A stretch of 64,000 bases of DNA from Streptomyces sp. NBC_01233 (GTDB lineage Bacteria > Actinomycetota > Actinomycetes > Streptomycetales > Streptomycetaceae). The notes under the pieces are model-generated. The model ran no database searches and was not told the origin of the DNA. It saw only the letters and a list, made by a program, of their open reading frames with translations. Of this stretch, positions 43,866-53,107 are shown one piece after another (the first letter of the stretch is position 1; every line of letters starts with the position of its first letter). The position numbers were made by a program, and so were the translations under genes. The DNA is taken from NCBI RefSeq assembly GCF_035989305.1, contig NZ_CP108514.1, forward strand, positions 7,234,501-7,298,500. Direction: 5' to 3'.

Positions 43866-45926
43866 ATGGCAGAACTCAACCGTCGCAGGTTCCTGCAGAT
43901 AGCCGGCGGCACGGCCGCCCTCACGATGCTGAACGACAGCATCGCGCGGGCCGCCGCCATCCCGGCGCAGGGCACCACCGGAACGATCCAGGACATCGAG
44001 CACGTCGTCGTCCTGATGCAGGAGAACCGGTCCTTCGACCACTACTTCGGCGCGATGAAGGGAGTCCGGGGCTTCGGCGACCCGCGGCCCGTCCTCCAGG
44101 ACAACGGCAAGTCCGTCTTCTTCCAGCCCAACGGGACCAAGGACGTCCTGCCCTTCAACCCGCAGGTCGCGGACCTCGGGATGCAGTTCCTGGAGGGGCT
44201 GGACCACGACTGGGCCGGCGGCCACCAGGCGTACAACAACGGCAAGTACGACAAGTGGATCCCGGCCAAGACGGCCACGACCATGTCGTACATGACCCGG
44301 AACGACATCCCGTTCCACTACGCCCTCGCCGACGCCTTCACGGTGTGCGACGCCTACCACTGCTCCTTCATCGGCGCCACGGACCCGAACCGCTACTACA
44401 TGTGGACGGGTTACACGGGCAACGACGGGGTGGGCGGCGGCCCGGTCCTCGGCAACCAGGAGGCCGGGTACGGCTGGAAGACGTACCCCGAGCGCCTGGA
44501 GTCCGCCGGGGTCTCCTGGAAGGTCTACCAGGACATCGGCGACGGCCTGAACGCGGCCGGCTCCTGGGGCTGGATCAACGACGCCTTCCGGGGCAACTAC
44601 GGCGACAACTCGCTGCTGTACTTCAACACCTACCGCAATGCCCAGCCCGGCAGCGCCCTGTACGAGAAGGCGCGCACCGGCACGAACGCCAAGGCGGGCG
44701 ACGGCTACTTCGACCGTCTGCGCGCGGACGTGGTGAACGGCACCCTGCCCTCCGTCTCGTGGATCGCCGCCCCCGAGGCGTTCAGCGAGCACTCGAACTG
44801 GCCGACGAACTTCGGCGCCTGGTACATCTCGCAGGTCCTGGACGCGCTGACGGCGAACCCGGCCGTGTGGGCGAAGACCGCCCTCTTCATCACCTACGAC
44901 GAGAACGACGGCTTCTTCGACCACGTGGTCCCGCCGTACCCGCCCGCCTCCTCGGCCTGGGGCCTGTCCACGGCCGACGTGTCCAAGGACCTGTACGCCG
45001 GAGGCGGCGGTTACGCGGCCGGACCGTACGGGCTCGGTCCGCGCGTCCCGATGATCGTGGTCTCCCCGTGGAGCAAGGGCGGCTACGTCTGCTCCGAGAC
45101 CTTCGACCACACCTCGGTGATCCGCTTCATGGAGAAGCGCTTCGGGGTGCAGGAGCCCAACATCTCCCCGTGGCGCCGCGCCGTCTGCGGCGACCTGACC
45201 TCGGCCTTCGACTTCACCCGCGCCGACGCCGCGCCCGCCGCCCTGCCCTCCACGGCCGGGTACGTCCCGCCGGACAAGAACCGCCACCCGTCCTACCACC
45301 CGACCCCGCCGGCCACGGGAACCCTGCCCAAGCAGGAGGCCGGCTCCAAGCCGACCCGAGCCCTGGGCTACAGCCCGTACGTGGACGGCGCGCGCACCAC
45401 CTCCACGGGCAAGTTCACGCTCACCTTCGCCTCCGGCCCCGCCCTCGGCGCCCACTTCCACAGCACCTCGGGCAACCGTACGGACGGCCCCTGGCCCTAC
45501 ACGGTCGAGGCGGGCAAGACCCTCTCGGACACCTGGTCCACCAGCAGCTCCACGGGCAACCAGGTCAACCTGACGGTGTGGGGCCCCAACGGGTTCCTGC
45601 GCACCTGGAAGGGCCCGGCGAAGAAGGCCGGCCCCGAGGCCACGGCCCGCCACGTCGCCGCCACCGGCAACCTGGCCCTGACCCTGACCAACTCCGGTAC
45701 GGCGGCCGTCAACCTCACGGTGACCAACATCTACGGCGGCGCGCCCCAGATCATCAGGGTCCCGGCCGGCGGCACCGTCGCCCACACGGTGGACCTCGGC
45801 GCCACGGGCCGCTGGTACGACGTGAACGTCGTCTCCGACGCCGACGCCACCTTCCTGCGGCGCTTCGCGGGCCACGTGGAGACGGGTGCCCCGGGCGTCT
45901 CCGACCCGGCGATCAAGACCGTCTGA
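43866..45926 (+). CDS. Phosphocholine-specific phospholipase C, Tat-exported
   Basis: A 686-residue enzyme with a Tat signal peptide (NRRRFLQIAGGTAA). The phosphoesterase domain has VVLMQENRSFDHYFG, GATDPNRYYMWTG, DENDGFFDHVVPP and EHSNWPTNFG, the pattern of the acid-phosphatase-like PLC family, and two C-terminal beta domains (DUF756-like; TLTFASGPALGAHFH, NLTVTNIYGG) complete the protein. It hydrolyses phosphatidylcholine or sphingomyelin outside the cell. ATG 43866 follows GAGG at 43853. Confidence 0.9.
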   Translation: MAELNRRRFLQIAGGTAALTMLNDSIARAAAIPAQGTTGTIQDIEHVVVLMQENRSFDHYFGAMKGVRGFGDPRPVLQDNGKSVFFQPNGTKDVLPFNPQVADLGMQFLEGLDHDWAGGHQAYNNGKYDKWIPAKTATTMSYMTRNDIPFHYALADAFTVCDAYHCSFIGATDPNRYYMWTGYTGNDGVGGGPVLGNQEAGYGWKTYPERLESAGVSWKVYQDIGDGLNAAGSWGWINDAFRGNYGDNSLLYFNTYRNAQPGSALYEKARTGTNAKAGDGYFDRLRADVVNGTLPSVSWIAAPEAFSEHSNWPTNFGAWYISQVLDALTANPAVWAKTALFITYDENDGFFDHVVPPYPPASSAWGLSTADVSKDLYAGGGGYAAGPYGLGPRVPMIVVSPWSKGGYVCSETFDHTSVIRFMEKRFGVQEPNISPWRRAVCGDLTSAFDFTRADAAPAALPSTAGYVPPDKNRHPSYHPTPPATGTLPKQEAGSKPTRALGYSPYVDGARTTSTGKFTLTFASGPALGAHFHSTSGNRTDGPWPYTVEAGKTLSDTWSTSSSTGNQVNLTVWGPNGFLRTWKGPAKKAGPEATARHVAATGNLALTLTNSGTAAVNLTVTNIYGGAPQIIRVPAGGTVAHTVDLGATGRWYDVNVVSDADATFLRRFAGHVETGAPGVSDPAIKTV

Positions 45927-46653
45927 CGCGGTCCTCCGGCGTGCGCAGCAGCCGCCGCTCCAGGACCGGGAGGTCCTCGGGGCGGCGGCTGCGGGCGTAC
46001 CGGAGCAGGAGGTCGCGGGCGGTGTCCGGGATCCGGCGCCGCTTCGGGTGGCGGGTGGTGAACTCCTCGCTCGCGAAGAACCGCACGGCGCCCTCCAGCC
46101 CGGTGCGGTCCGTCTCCCTCACCGCCCAGGCGAGCTCCTCCGTGGGCCTCCCGGCCAGCAGCCGGCCGGGGACCCGTTCCGCGAGGAGCCGCGCCGCGTC
46201 GCGCGGCTCCTCCCGTGCGGCGCCCAGCCAGCCGAAGACCACGGCCAACGGCACCCCCTGCGGCGGCCCGGGTGCGCCGCCGCGGGCCAAGTCGGCGGCG
46301 TACTCCCGCAGTCCCTCCGGGGCGGCGGCCGCCCACCGGGCCCGGTGCCGGGCCGGGATCCCGTCGGGGTTCCGCGGATCGAACAGGAGCTGGAGCGGAC
46401 CGGTCGGCGCAGCGGACCCGATGCGCTCACCGCCGGCCTCGTACAGCGAGACCCTGCCGTCCCCGTGGCACATGCACGCGAAGTCGTCGTGCGCTTCGCG
46501 CTGCGGCCACAGGGCGAGCACCTGAGCGATCTCGGCCCGGTCGAGGACCTCGTACTCGTTCGGGTGCTGCGGGTGCTGCGGGTGCTGCGGGTCGTCGGTG
46601 CCGGTCCGGGAGACCGTGACGGCGATGCGCACCGTGCGCGATGTCGGTTTCAC
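45913..46653 (-). CDS. Unknown protein with His-Pro-Gln repeat
   Basis: A 246-residue protein without recognised family. Near the N-terminus three copies of P-Q-H form DPQHPQHPQHPNE, coded by a 9-base DNA repeat. Then VLALWPQREAHDDFACMCHG, LQLLFDPRNPDGIPARHRAR and a helical, Arg-rich end (DTARDLLLRYARSRRPED). GTG 46653 is the start. Convergent with phospholipase C; the two overlap by 14 bases at 45913-45926. Confidence 0.68.
   Translation of the reverse strand: MKPTSRTVRIAVTVSRTGTDDPQHPQHPQHPNEYEVLDRAEIAQVLALWPQREAHDDFACMCHGDGRVSLYEAGGERIGSAAPTGPLQLLFDPRNPDGIPARHRARWAAAAPEGLREYAADLARGGAPGPPQGVPLAVVFGWLGAAREEPRDAARLLAERVPGRLLAGRPTEELAWAVRETDRTGLEGAVRFFASEEFTTRHPKRRRIPDTARDLLLRYARSRRPEDLPVLERRLLRTPEDRVRRS
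46560..46594. repeat. Nine-base tandem repeat (GGGTGCTGC)
   Basis: About three and a half copies of GGGTGCTGC in tandem lie in the 5' part of the gene of unknown function and give the His-Pro-Gln repeats on the minus strand. Copy number is likely variable between strains. Confidence 0.6.
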
Positions 46654-46725
46654 GGTGTGATCGTAGGCCCGGTGGGCAGAACGTACGGGTCCGTTTTCGT
46701 CGCCCCCGTCACCGAGGGAGAACGC

Positions 46726-47481
46726 ATGGCCATCGCCCACCGCAGGATCGGCACCGGACCCGTTCGCGTCATCGTGCTGCACGACTGGTTCGGCACCTCT
46801 GCCAACTGGGGCTCCGTGCTGGATCACCTGGACCCCGTGGGGTTCTCGTACGCCTTCCTCGACTACCGCGGCTACGGCGACCGCCGGGACGTGACGGGCC
46901 GCCACACCCTCCCCGAGATCGCCGACGACGTCCTCGAACTCGCCGACCAGCTCGGCTGGGACACCTTCTCCCTGCTCGGCCACTCCATGGGGGGCAAGGC
47001 CGCCCAGCAGGTGCTCGTGCGCGCCCCTGAGCGGATCGAGAAGCTCGTCGGGATCAACCCGGTCCCGGCCGCGCCGTACGAGATGGACGCCGCCACCCAC
47101 GCCCTCTTCTTCGGCGCCGCCGAGAGCCCCGAGAACCGGCGCGCCATCCTCGACCTCGTCACCGGCAACCGGGCGAGCGGGCGCTGGATCGGCCGGATGG
47201 TCGCCCACTCCCTGGAGGTCTCCCGCCCGGAGGCCTTCGCCGACTACCTCGCGAGCTGGCAGTCCCTGGACCTGTCCGACGCCGTCAAGGGCAACACGGT
47301 GCCCGTGCTCGTCCTGATCGGGGAGTACGACCTCGCGCTCACCGCCGACGTGATGCGCGCCACCTGGCAGGTCTGGTACCCGAACTGCCGCATCCGCACG
47401 CTCCCCGGCGCCGGGCACTACCCGCCGCACGAGACCCCCGTGGCCTTCGCCACCGAGGTCGAGGCCTTCCTGCGCGACTAG
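46726..47481 (+). CDS. Alpha/beta hydrolase
   Basis: A 251-residue hydrolase of the canonical fold. The nucleophile elbow is LLGHSMGGKAAQ, the acid is in LIGEYDLALTADV and the His in LPGAGHYPPHETP; the oxyanion-side motif is VLHDWFGTSANWGSV. It could be an esterase, lipase or lactone hydrolase; the substrate is unknown. ATG 46726 follows GAGGGAG. Confidence 0.85.
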   Translation: MAIAHRRIGTGPVRVIVLHDWFGTSANWGSVLDHLDPVGFSYAFLDYRGYGDRRDVTGRHTLPEIADDVLELADQLGWDTFSLLGHSMGGKAAQQVLVRAPERIEKLVGINPVPAAPYEMDAATHALFFGAAESPENRRAILDLVTGNRASGRWIGRMVAHSLEVSRPEAFADYLASWQSLDLSDAVKGNTVPVLVLIGEYDLALTADVMRATWQVWYPNCRIRTLPGAGHYPPHETPVAFATEVEAFLRD

Positions 47482-47515
47482 CCGCAGCCGCGGAGCGCGG
47501 GCCCGACGCAAAAAG

Positions 47516-47548
47516 CCCCGGGGTACGAGGAGACCTCGTACCCCGGGG
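47516..47548 (-). terminator. Terminator of tRNA-His and the hydrolase gene
   Basis: CCCCGGGGTACGAGG pairs with its complement at 47534-47548 around a three-base loop. On the minus strand it is followed by a run of five T, so it is a good Rho-independent terminator for tRNA-His; on the plus strand it lies 35 bases past the hydrolase gene. Confidence 0.85.
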
Positions 47549-47553
47549 ATCAG

Positions 47554-47627
47554 GGTGAGTGACGGGACTTGAACCCGCGGCCACCTGGACCACAACCAGG
47601 TGCTCTACCAACTGAGCTACACCCACC
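47554..47627 (-). tRNA. tRNA-His (anticodon GTG)
   Basis: The minus strand folds into a full cloverleaf: acceptor GTGGGTG with CACTCAC, D-arm GCTCAGTTGGTAGAGC, anticodon arm CTGGTTGTGGTCCAG with GTG in the middle, and T-arm GCGGGTTCAAGTCCCGT. An extra G at position -1 (47627) opposite discriminator C (47554) is typical of tRNA-His. CCA is not encoded. Confidence 0.95.
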
Positions 47628-47700
47628 ACGAAGGGCGGCGGACCACCCGTTCGACGTGCATGCACAGCATAGCCGATCTGCGGGGTGGTCCCGCGACGCG

Positions 47701-48510
47701 TTATCCCGCCGAGCGGCCGACCGCGAAGGTGGCGGCGAGCCGGGCCGTCACCCCGTCCCGGCGGCCGCCGGCGTGCGCGACGGCCGCCGCGGCGAGGGCC
47801 CGGACGATCGGGTGCGGCCGCGCCCCGTCCCCGTGCAGCTCCGGCTGGAACAGCGTGGCCAGGAAGAACGGGTGCCCGGGCAGCTCTGCGATGCGCGCCT
47901 TGCCCTCCTCGTCGTGCCCCGACAGCCGCAGCCCGTGGGCGATGAGCGTCGGCAGGTGCCGGGGCGCGGGTCCGTAGGTGCAGTGGTAGCGCTCCATCGA
48001 CCGCTCCGCGCCGAGCGCGGCCTCGGCGAGCGAGCCGGGCTCGGCCCGGACGAGGCCCTCGTGCCCGACGAGCGAACAGGCGAGCGGCGCGATCAGCGGG
48101 TCCGTCGCCCCCGGGTCGTTCTCGGCGTGCGCGACGGCCGTCAGTCCGCAGACCGTCCGGGCGTACTCCAGCAGGGTGTGCTGGAAGCCGCCGCACGTCC
48201 CGAGGAAGGGGATGCCCTCCTCGCGGGCCACCCGGATCGCGGCCAGTGCCCCGGCCTCGCTCGCGTACGGGCTCCCCGGCAGCACCCACACGGCGTCGAA
48301 GCGGGCCAGGGTCCCGGCGGCGGCCTCGGCCTCGGCGTCGCCGGTGGGGATCCAGTACGCGTCGAGGACGAGCCCGTCGCGGGAGGCCAGGGCGTCCAGG
48401 AGGAGCGGGATGCGGGTGTGGGACTTCACGTGCGGGGAGCGGTCGCCGACGAGTGCGATCCGCGCCGCCGGTGTGGTCCGGGTGCTCTGCGGGGTCTGTG
48501 CGGTGGTCAT
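47701..48510 (-). CDS. Class I glutamine amidotransferase-like protein (CTP synthase C-terminal region-related)
   Basis: A 269-residue amidotransferase-fold protein. The nucleophile motif is PFLGTCGGFQHTLLEYAR, preceded by WVLPGSPYASEAGA, and the late motif LPGHPFFLATLFQPELHGDG supplies the likely His and Glu. NCBI names this family a CTP synthase C-terminal region-related (seleno)protein; here the position is Cys. It has no synthase domain. The start is ATG 48510, divergent from the LysR gene 71 bases away. Confidence 0.8.
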   Translation of the reverse strand: MTTAQTPQSTRTTPAARIALVGDRSPHVKSHTRIPLLLDALASRDGLVLDAYWIPTGDAEAEAAAGTLARFDAVWVLPGSPYASEAGALAAIRVAREEGIPFLGTCGGFQHTLLEYARTVCGLTAVAHAENDPGATDPLIAPLACSLVGHEGLVRAEPGSLAEAALGAERSMERYHCTYGPAPRHLPTLIAHGLRLSGHDEEGKARIAELPGHPFFLATLFQPELHGDGARPHPIVRALAAAAVAHAGGRRDGVTARLAATFAVGRSAG

Positions 48511-48581
48511 GCGGATCATCCTGCGGCCGGGTTGCCGTTCAGCGCCAACGATTGTTCCTGCACCTTCCATCAGTGATCCTG

Positions 48582-49433
48582 ATGACCATGGACCCGCACC
48601 TGCTCCGCACCTTCGTCGCCGTGGCCCGGCTCTCCTCCTTCTCCGCCGCTGCCCGCGAGCTGGGCTACACCCAGTCCGCCGTCTCCCAGCACATCGCCGC
48701 CCTCGAAGGGGACCTGCGGGCCGAGCTGCTCACCCGCCGGCCCGTCGCGCCGACCGCGGCCGGGGCGCGGCTGCTGGAACACGCCGGGCCGCTGCTCCTG
48801 CGGCTCGACGCCGCACGGGCCGACGTACTGCGGCTGACCGCCGCCCCGCCCGGCCGGGTCACCCTCGCCGCGTCCCCGCTCGCCGTCGGGCCCCGGCTGC
48901 TCGCGGCCCTGCCCGCCACCGGCGTCACCCTGAAGGTGCTGCCCCCGGCCGAGGTGCCCGCCGCCGTCGCCACCGGGGGCTGCGACCTCGGCCTCGTCGA
49001 CGGCCCGGCCGCGCCCAGCGACCCGCTGCGGCTGCCCGACGTGGCACCGCTCACGGTGACCGGGGTGGCGGAGGAGGAGCTGGCCGTGCTGTTGCCCGCC
49101 GGGCACCCCTTCGCCGGGCGGACGGCGCTGCGCCTGGACGACCTCGCCGACGCGCGCTGGCTCGACGCCCCCGGCGTGGGCCTGCCGCTCGCCACCGCGC
49201 GCGCCTCCGTCCGCTACGAGGGCACCGACCTGCACGCCCTCTGCGCCCTCGCCGCAGCCGGGCACGGCCTCGCACTGCTGCCCCGCCGGGTCGCCGAGGC
49301 CGCCCGCGCGGGGGTCGCCGTACCGCTGTCCGCCCCGCGCCTGGTGCACCGTACGGAACTGCTCACGCCCGGCACCCCGACCGGCGCGGCCGTCGCCCTC
49401 ACCGCCCGGCTCACGGCAGGATCACCCGTATGA
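48582..49433 (+). CDS. LysR-family transcriptional regulator
   Basis: A 283-residue LysR protein: winged-helix N-terminus HLLRTFVAVARLSSFSAAAR then LGYTQSAVSQHIAALE, and a substrate-binding domain (about residues 90-270, VTLAASPLAVGPRLLAAL). It is divergent from the amidotransferase-like gene and overlaps the M24 peptidase gene (ATGA), so it may regulate one or both. Start at ATG 48582; ATG 48588 two codons later is equally placed. Confidence 0.85.
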   Translation: MTMDPHLLRTFVAVARLSSFSAAARELGYTQSAVSQHIAALEGDLRAELLTRRPVAPTAAGARLLEHAGPLLLRLDAARADVLRLTAAPPGRVTLAASPLAVGPRLLAALPATGVTLKVLPPAEVPAAVATGGCDLGLVDGPAAPSDPLRLPDVAPLTVTGVAEEELAVLLPAGHPFAGRTALRLDDLADARWLDAPGVGLPLATARASVRYEGTDLHALCALAAAGHGLALLPRRVAEAARAGVAVPLSAPRLVHRTELLTPGTPTGAAVALTARLTAGSPV

Positions 49434-50569
49434 CCTCTGACGCCACATCCGAAGGCCCGGCTCCCTTCACAGCCGACGACTACGCCGCCCGGATGGCCGC
49501 GGCCGCGCAGACCGCCGCCGACGCCGGACTGGCCGGACTGCTGATCGCCCCCGGGCCCGACCTCACGCACCTCACCGGATACCGGCCCACCGCCGAGACC
49601 GAGCGGCTCACCCTGCTCGTGCTGGCCGCCGGCCAGGACCCGGTGCTCGTCGCCCCCGCGCTGGAGGCCCCCGACGCGGCCAGGGCCCCGGGCGCCGCCG
49701 CGCTGACCCTGCGGGACTGGGCCGACGGGAAGAACCCGTACGCCGTGACCGCCCCGCTGCTGGGGCCGACCGGGCGGTTCGGGGTGAGCGACAACACCTG
49801 GGCCCTCCACCTCCTCGGCCTCCAGCGGGAGTTGCCGCAGACCTCCTACGCGCCGCTCACCGACTGCCTGCCCATGCTGCGCGCCGTGAAGGACGAACGG
49901 GAGCTGGAGCGCCTCGCCGCGGCGGGAGCCGCCGCCGACGCCGCCTACGCGCAGATCCTCCACCTCCCCTTCGCCGACCGCCGGGAGTCGGACGTCGCCG
50001 CCGATCTGGCCGCCCTGCTGCGCGCCCACGGCCACTCCCAGGCCGACTTCACCGTCGTCGGCTCCGGCCCCAACGGGGCCAACCCGCACCACGAGGCCGG
50101 CGACCGGGTCATCCGCCGCGGCGACATGGTGGTCCTCGACTTCGGCGGCCTGTGGTTCGGCTACGGCTCCGACATCTCCCGCACCGTGCACGTGGGCGAG
50201 CCCACCGCCGAGGAGCAGCGGGTCCACGACATCGTCCGCGAGGCCCAGCAGGCGGGCGTGGCGGCCGTCCGCCCCGGGGTCTCCTGCCAGGAGGTGGACC
50301 GGGCGGCCCGCGCGGTGATCACCGAGTTCGGGTACGGGGACCGCTTCATCCACCGCACCGGCCACGGCATCGGCGTCACCACCCACGAGCCCCCGTACAT
50401 GGTCGAGGGTGAGGAGCAGCTCCTGGTCCCCGGCATGTGCTTCTCCGTGGAGCCGGGCGTCTACCTGCCGGGCCGGTTCGGCGTCCGCATCGAGGACATC
50501 GTGACCGTCACCGGGGAGGGCGGGCGCCGCCTCAACAACGCCCCGCGCGAGCTGGCGGTCGTCGAGTAG
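49430..50569 (+). CDS. M24-family Xaa-Pro aminopeptidase
   Basis: A 379-residue M24 metallopeptidase with an N-terminal creatinase-type domain (residues 1-150). Metal ligands appear in VVLDFGGLW, GSDISRTVH, HRTGHGIGVTTHE, CFSVEPGVYLP and RIEDIVTV. It removes N-terminal residues from peptides with Pro in second position, or acts on related short peptides. ATG 49430 overlaps the LysR stop (ATGA). Confidence 0.88.
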   Translation: MTSDATSEGPAPFTADDYAARMAAAAQTAADAGLAGLLIAPGPDLTHLTGYRPTAETERLTLLVLAAGQDPVLVAPALEAPDAARAPGAAALTLRDWADGKNPYAVTAPLLGPTGRFGVSDNTWALHLLGLQRELPQTSYAPLTDCLPMLRAVKDERELERLAAAGAAADAAYAQILHLPFADRRESDVAADLAALLRAHGHSQADFTVVGSGPNGANPHHEAGDRVIRRGDMVVLDFGGLWFGYGSDISRTVHVGEPTAEEQRVHDIVREAQQAGVAAVRPGVSCQEVDRAARAVITEFGYGDRFIHRTGHGIGVTTHEPPYMVEGEEQLLVPGMCFSVEPGVYLPGRFGVRIEDIVTVTGEGGRRLNNAPRELAVVE

Positions 50570-50600
50570 GCCCGCCCGGCGGGCCACGGCGGCCGAGGGT

Positions 50601-52358
50601 TCACGGCCCCAGCACGACCGCCGATTCGCCGGGTACGTGGATCCGGCCGTCGGGGCCCGGGTGTTCGAGGGGTTCCCAGGAGGCCAGCACCCGCACCCCG
50701 TTGCGGCCCAGCGCGATCGTCACCGGTTCCGGGGAGAGGTTCACGGCCACCCGTACGTCCCCCCGCCGGAACGTGATCCAGCGGCGCTCCTCGTCGTGGG
50801 CGACCCGGACCGACGCCAGGTCCGGGTCGCGCAGGTCGGGGTGGCTGCGGCGGAGCGAGACCAGGGTGCGGTACCACTCCAGCAGGCGGGCGTGGACGGC
50901 CTGTTCGGGCTCCGACCAGTCCAGGCAGGAGCGGTCGCGGGTCGCCGGGTCCTGCGGGTCGGGAACCTCTTCGGCCTTCCAGCCGTGTGCCGCGAACTCC
51001 CTGCGCCTGCCGCTCCGTACGGCCTCGGCCAGCTCAGGGTCGGGGTGGTCGGTGAAGTACTGCCACGGGGTCCGCGCCCCCCACTCCTCGCCCATGAACA
51101 GCATCGGCACGAACGGGCCGGTCAGTGCCACCGTCGCGGCGCACGCCAGCAGACCGGGGGAGAGGGAGGCCGAGAGCCGGTCGCCCAGGGCCCGGTTGCC
51201 GATCTGGTCGTGGGTCTGGGTGTAGCCGAGGAAGCGGTGGGCCGGGATCCGGCGGCGGTCCACCGGCCGGCCGTGGGTGCGGCCGCGGAAGGAGGACCAG
51301 GTCCCGTCGTGGAAGAAGGCCCGGGTCAGGGTCTTGGCGAGGGCGGCCAGCGGGGCCTCGGCGAAGTCCGCGTAGTACGCCTGGGATTCACCGGTCAGCG
51401 CACAGTGCAGGGCGTGGTGGAAGTCGTCGTTCCACTGGGCGTGCAGGCCCAGGCCGCCGGCGGAGCGCGGGGTGGTGGTGCGCGGGTCGCACCGGTCCGA
51501 CTCGGCGATCAGGAACAGCGGCCGACCGGTGTCCGAGGCCAGCCCGTCGACGGCCTCGGACAGTTCCTCCAGGAAGGTCAGCGCCCGCCCGTCCGCGAGC
51601 GCGTGCACGGCGTCCAGCCGCAGTCCGTCGATGCCGTAGTCGCGCAGCCAGGCCAGCGCGCTGCCGACGAGGTACGCGCGCACCTCGTCGGAGCCGGGCG
51701 CGTCCAGGTTCACCGCCGCGCCCCACGGCGTGTGGTGGGTGTCGGTGAAGTACGGGCCGAAGGCGGGCAGGTGGTTGCCGGAGGGGCCGAGGTGGTTGTG
51801 GACCACGTCCAGCACCACGCCCAGTCCGGCGGCGTGGGCCGACTCCACGAAGCGGACCAGCCCGGCCGGGCCGCCGTACGGCTCGTGCACGGCCCAGGGC
51901 GCCACCCCGTCGTACCCCCAGCCGTGCCGGCCGGGGAAGGAGCAGACCGGCATCAGCTCCACGTGCGTGACGCCGAGGGCGGTGAGGTGCCCGAGGCGGG
52001 CGGCGGCCGCGTCGAAGGTCCCCTCGGGCGTGAAGGTGCCGATGTGCAGCTCGTACAGGACCGCGTCCTGGAGGCGGGTGTGCGGCGGCGGGACCGGCGG
52101 GGCCACGGCCTGGACCAGGGCCTCGAAGTCGACCACGGCCGACAGCCCGTCGGGGCCGTCCGGCAGCCGCCGCCCGCGCGGATCGGGCCGCGGGAGCGTG
52201 TCGTCGTCCAACAGGAATCCGTAGCGGCTCCCTTCGCCGCCCGGGGCCTGCACGGTCCACCAGCCGGCCCGGTCCGGATCGCGCTCCATCGCGTACGTCG
52301 CCCCGTCGAGTCGCATGGCGACATGACCTGTCTGCGGTGCCCACACCTCGAACTGCAA
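50601..52358 (-). CDS. treZ: Malto-oligosyltrehalose trehalohydrolase
   Basis: A 585-residue GH13 enzyme that releases trehalose from maltooligosyl-trehalose made by TreY. It has an N-terminal carbohydrate-binding domain (MQFEVWAPQTGHVAMRLDG), catalytic regions VVLDVVHNHLG, GLRLDAVHAL (nucleophile Asp), LFLIAESDRCD and FLGYTQTHDQIGNRA. Length matches the family. The start is TTG 52358 behind GAGGGGA; a GTG five codons later is another choice. treY lies 3.5 kb to the right on the same strand, with unrelated genes and a deletion scar between. Confidence 0.9.
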   Translation of the reverse strand: MQFEVWAPQTGHVAMRLDGATYAMERDPDRAGWWTVQAPGGEGSRYGFLLDDDTLPRPDPRGRRLPDGPDGLSAVVDFEALVQAVAPPVPPPHTRLQDAVLYELHIGTFTPEGTFDAAAARLGHLTALGVTHVELMPVCSFPGRHGWGYDGVAPWAVHEPYGGPAGLVRFVESAHAAGLGVVLDVVHNHLGPSGNHLPAFGPYFTDTHHTPWGAAVNLDAPGSDEVRAYLVGSALAWLRDYGIDGLRLDAVHALADGRALTFLEELSEAVDGLASDTGRPLFLIAESDRCDPRTTTPRSAGGLGLHAQWNDDFHHALHCALTGESQAYYADFAEAPLAALAKTLTRAFFHDGTWSSFRGRTHGRPVDRRRIPAHRFLGYTQTHDQIGNRALGDRLSASLSPGLLACAATVALTGPFVPMLFMGEEWGARTPWQYFTDHPDPELAEAVRSGRRREFAAHGWKAEEVPDPQDPATRDRSCLDWSEPEQAVHARLLEWYRTLVSLRRSHPDLRDPDLASVRVAHDEERRWITFRRGDVRVAVNLSPEPVTIALGRNGVRVLASWEPLEHPGPDGRIHVPGESAVVLGP

Positions 52359-52469
52359 CGGACGGTCCCCTCGTCAGCGGCGGTGGCCGGCATGCGTATC
52401 CTGCCCATCATTCCGGGCGTGGCGGGGGAGTTCTGGACACTCCGGCCCCGACGGGCCGACAATCACCCT

Positions 52470-53033
52470 GTGACGTCGAGTTTCGAGATCCCCGCCTTCC
52501 CCGCGCCGCGGCTGTCCGACGCCGAGCGCGACCGGGCGCTGGGCCAGCTCAGAGAGGGCGCTGCCCTCGGCAAGCTGTCCCACGACACCTTTCTGCGCCG
52601 GATGGAACTCGCCCTGGTCGCCCGCCGCTCCGAGGACCTCGCCGTCCTCACGGCCGACCTCCAGGCCAGGGACGCCGCCGAAAGCCCGTGGAGCCGTCGG
52701 CTGTTCGGCTGGGTCGGCCGGGTCTCGGCCGTCTCCGTCGGCATCCGGCACGCCTGGGCCGCCGAGAAACTGCCCAAGCTGCTGCTCCCGCATCCGAGCG
52801 CGGCCGTCCTGCGGATCGGCCGCGACCCCGGCAACGGACTGCGGCTCAGCCACGAGACCGTCTCCCGGGCGCACGCGGAGCTGAGCCTGCGCGACGGGAT
52901 GTGGGTGCTCAAGGACCTCGGCTCCACCAACGGGACCTCGGTCAACGGGCGCCGGGTGACCGGCTCCGCCGTGGTCCGCGCCGGGGACCAGGTCAGCTTC
53001 GGGAAGATGACCTTCCGGCTCTCTGCGAGCTAG
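52470..53033 (+). CDS. DUF1707 and FHA-domain protein
   Basis: A 187-residue protein. The N-terminal DUF1707 unit (LSDAERDRALGQLREGAALG to VLTADL) is followed by a forkhead-associated domain with RIGRDPGNGLRLSHETVSRAH and LKDLGSTNGTSVNGRRV, the phosphothreonine-binding loops. It probably reads phosphorylation by Ser/Thr kinases in the cytoplasm. GTG 52470 is the start; it is divergent from treZ. Confidence 0.85.
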   Translation: MTSSFEIPAFPAPRLSDAERDRALGQLREGAALGKLSHDTFLRRMELALVARRSEDLAVLTADLQARDAAESPWSRRLFGWVGRVSAVSVGIRHAWAAEKLPKLLLPHPSAAVLRIGRDPGNGLRLSHETVSRAHAELSLRDGMWVLKDLGSTNGTSVNGRRVTGSAVVRAGDQVSFGKMTFRLSAS

Positions 53034-53107
53034 GGACCGCGAGCTGGGGACCGCGGGACCGGCACCCGCCGGACCGTCGGCGGGAGCCACCACACAGGAT
53101 GACGGGC

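Noticed and set aside
47554..47627. tRNA-His as an integration site
   Set aside because: No integrase gene or second copy of the tRNA 3' end was found nearby.
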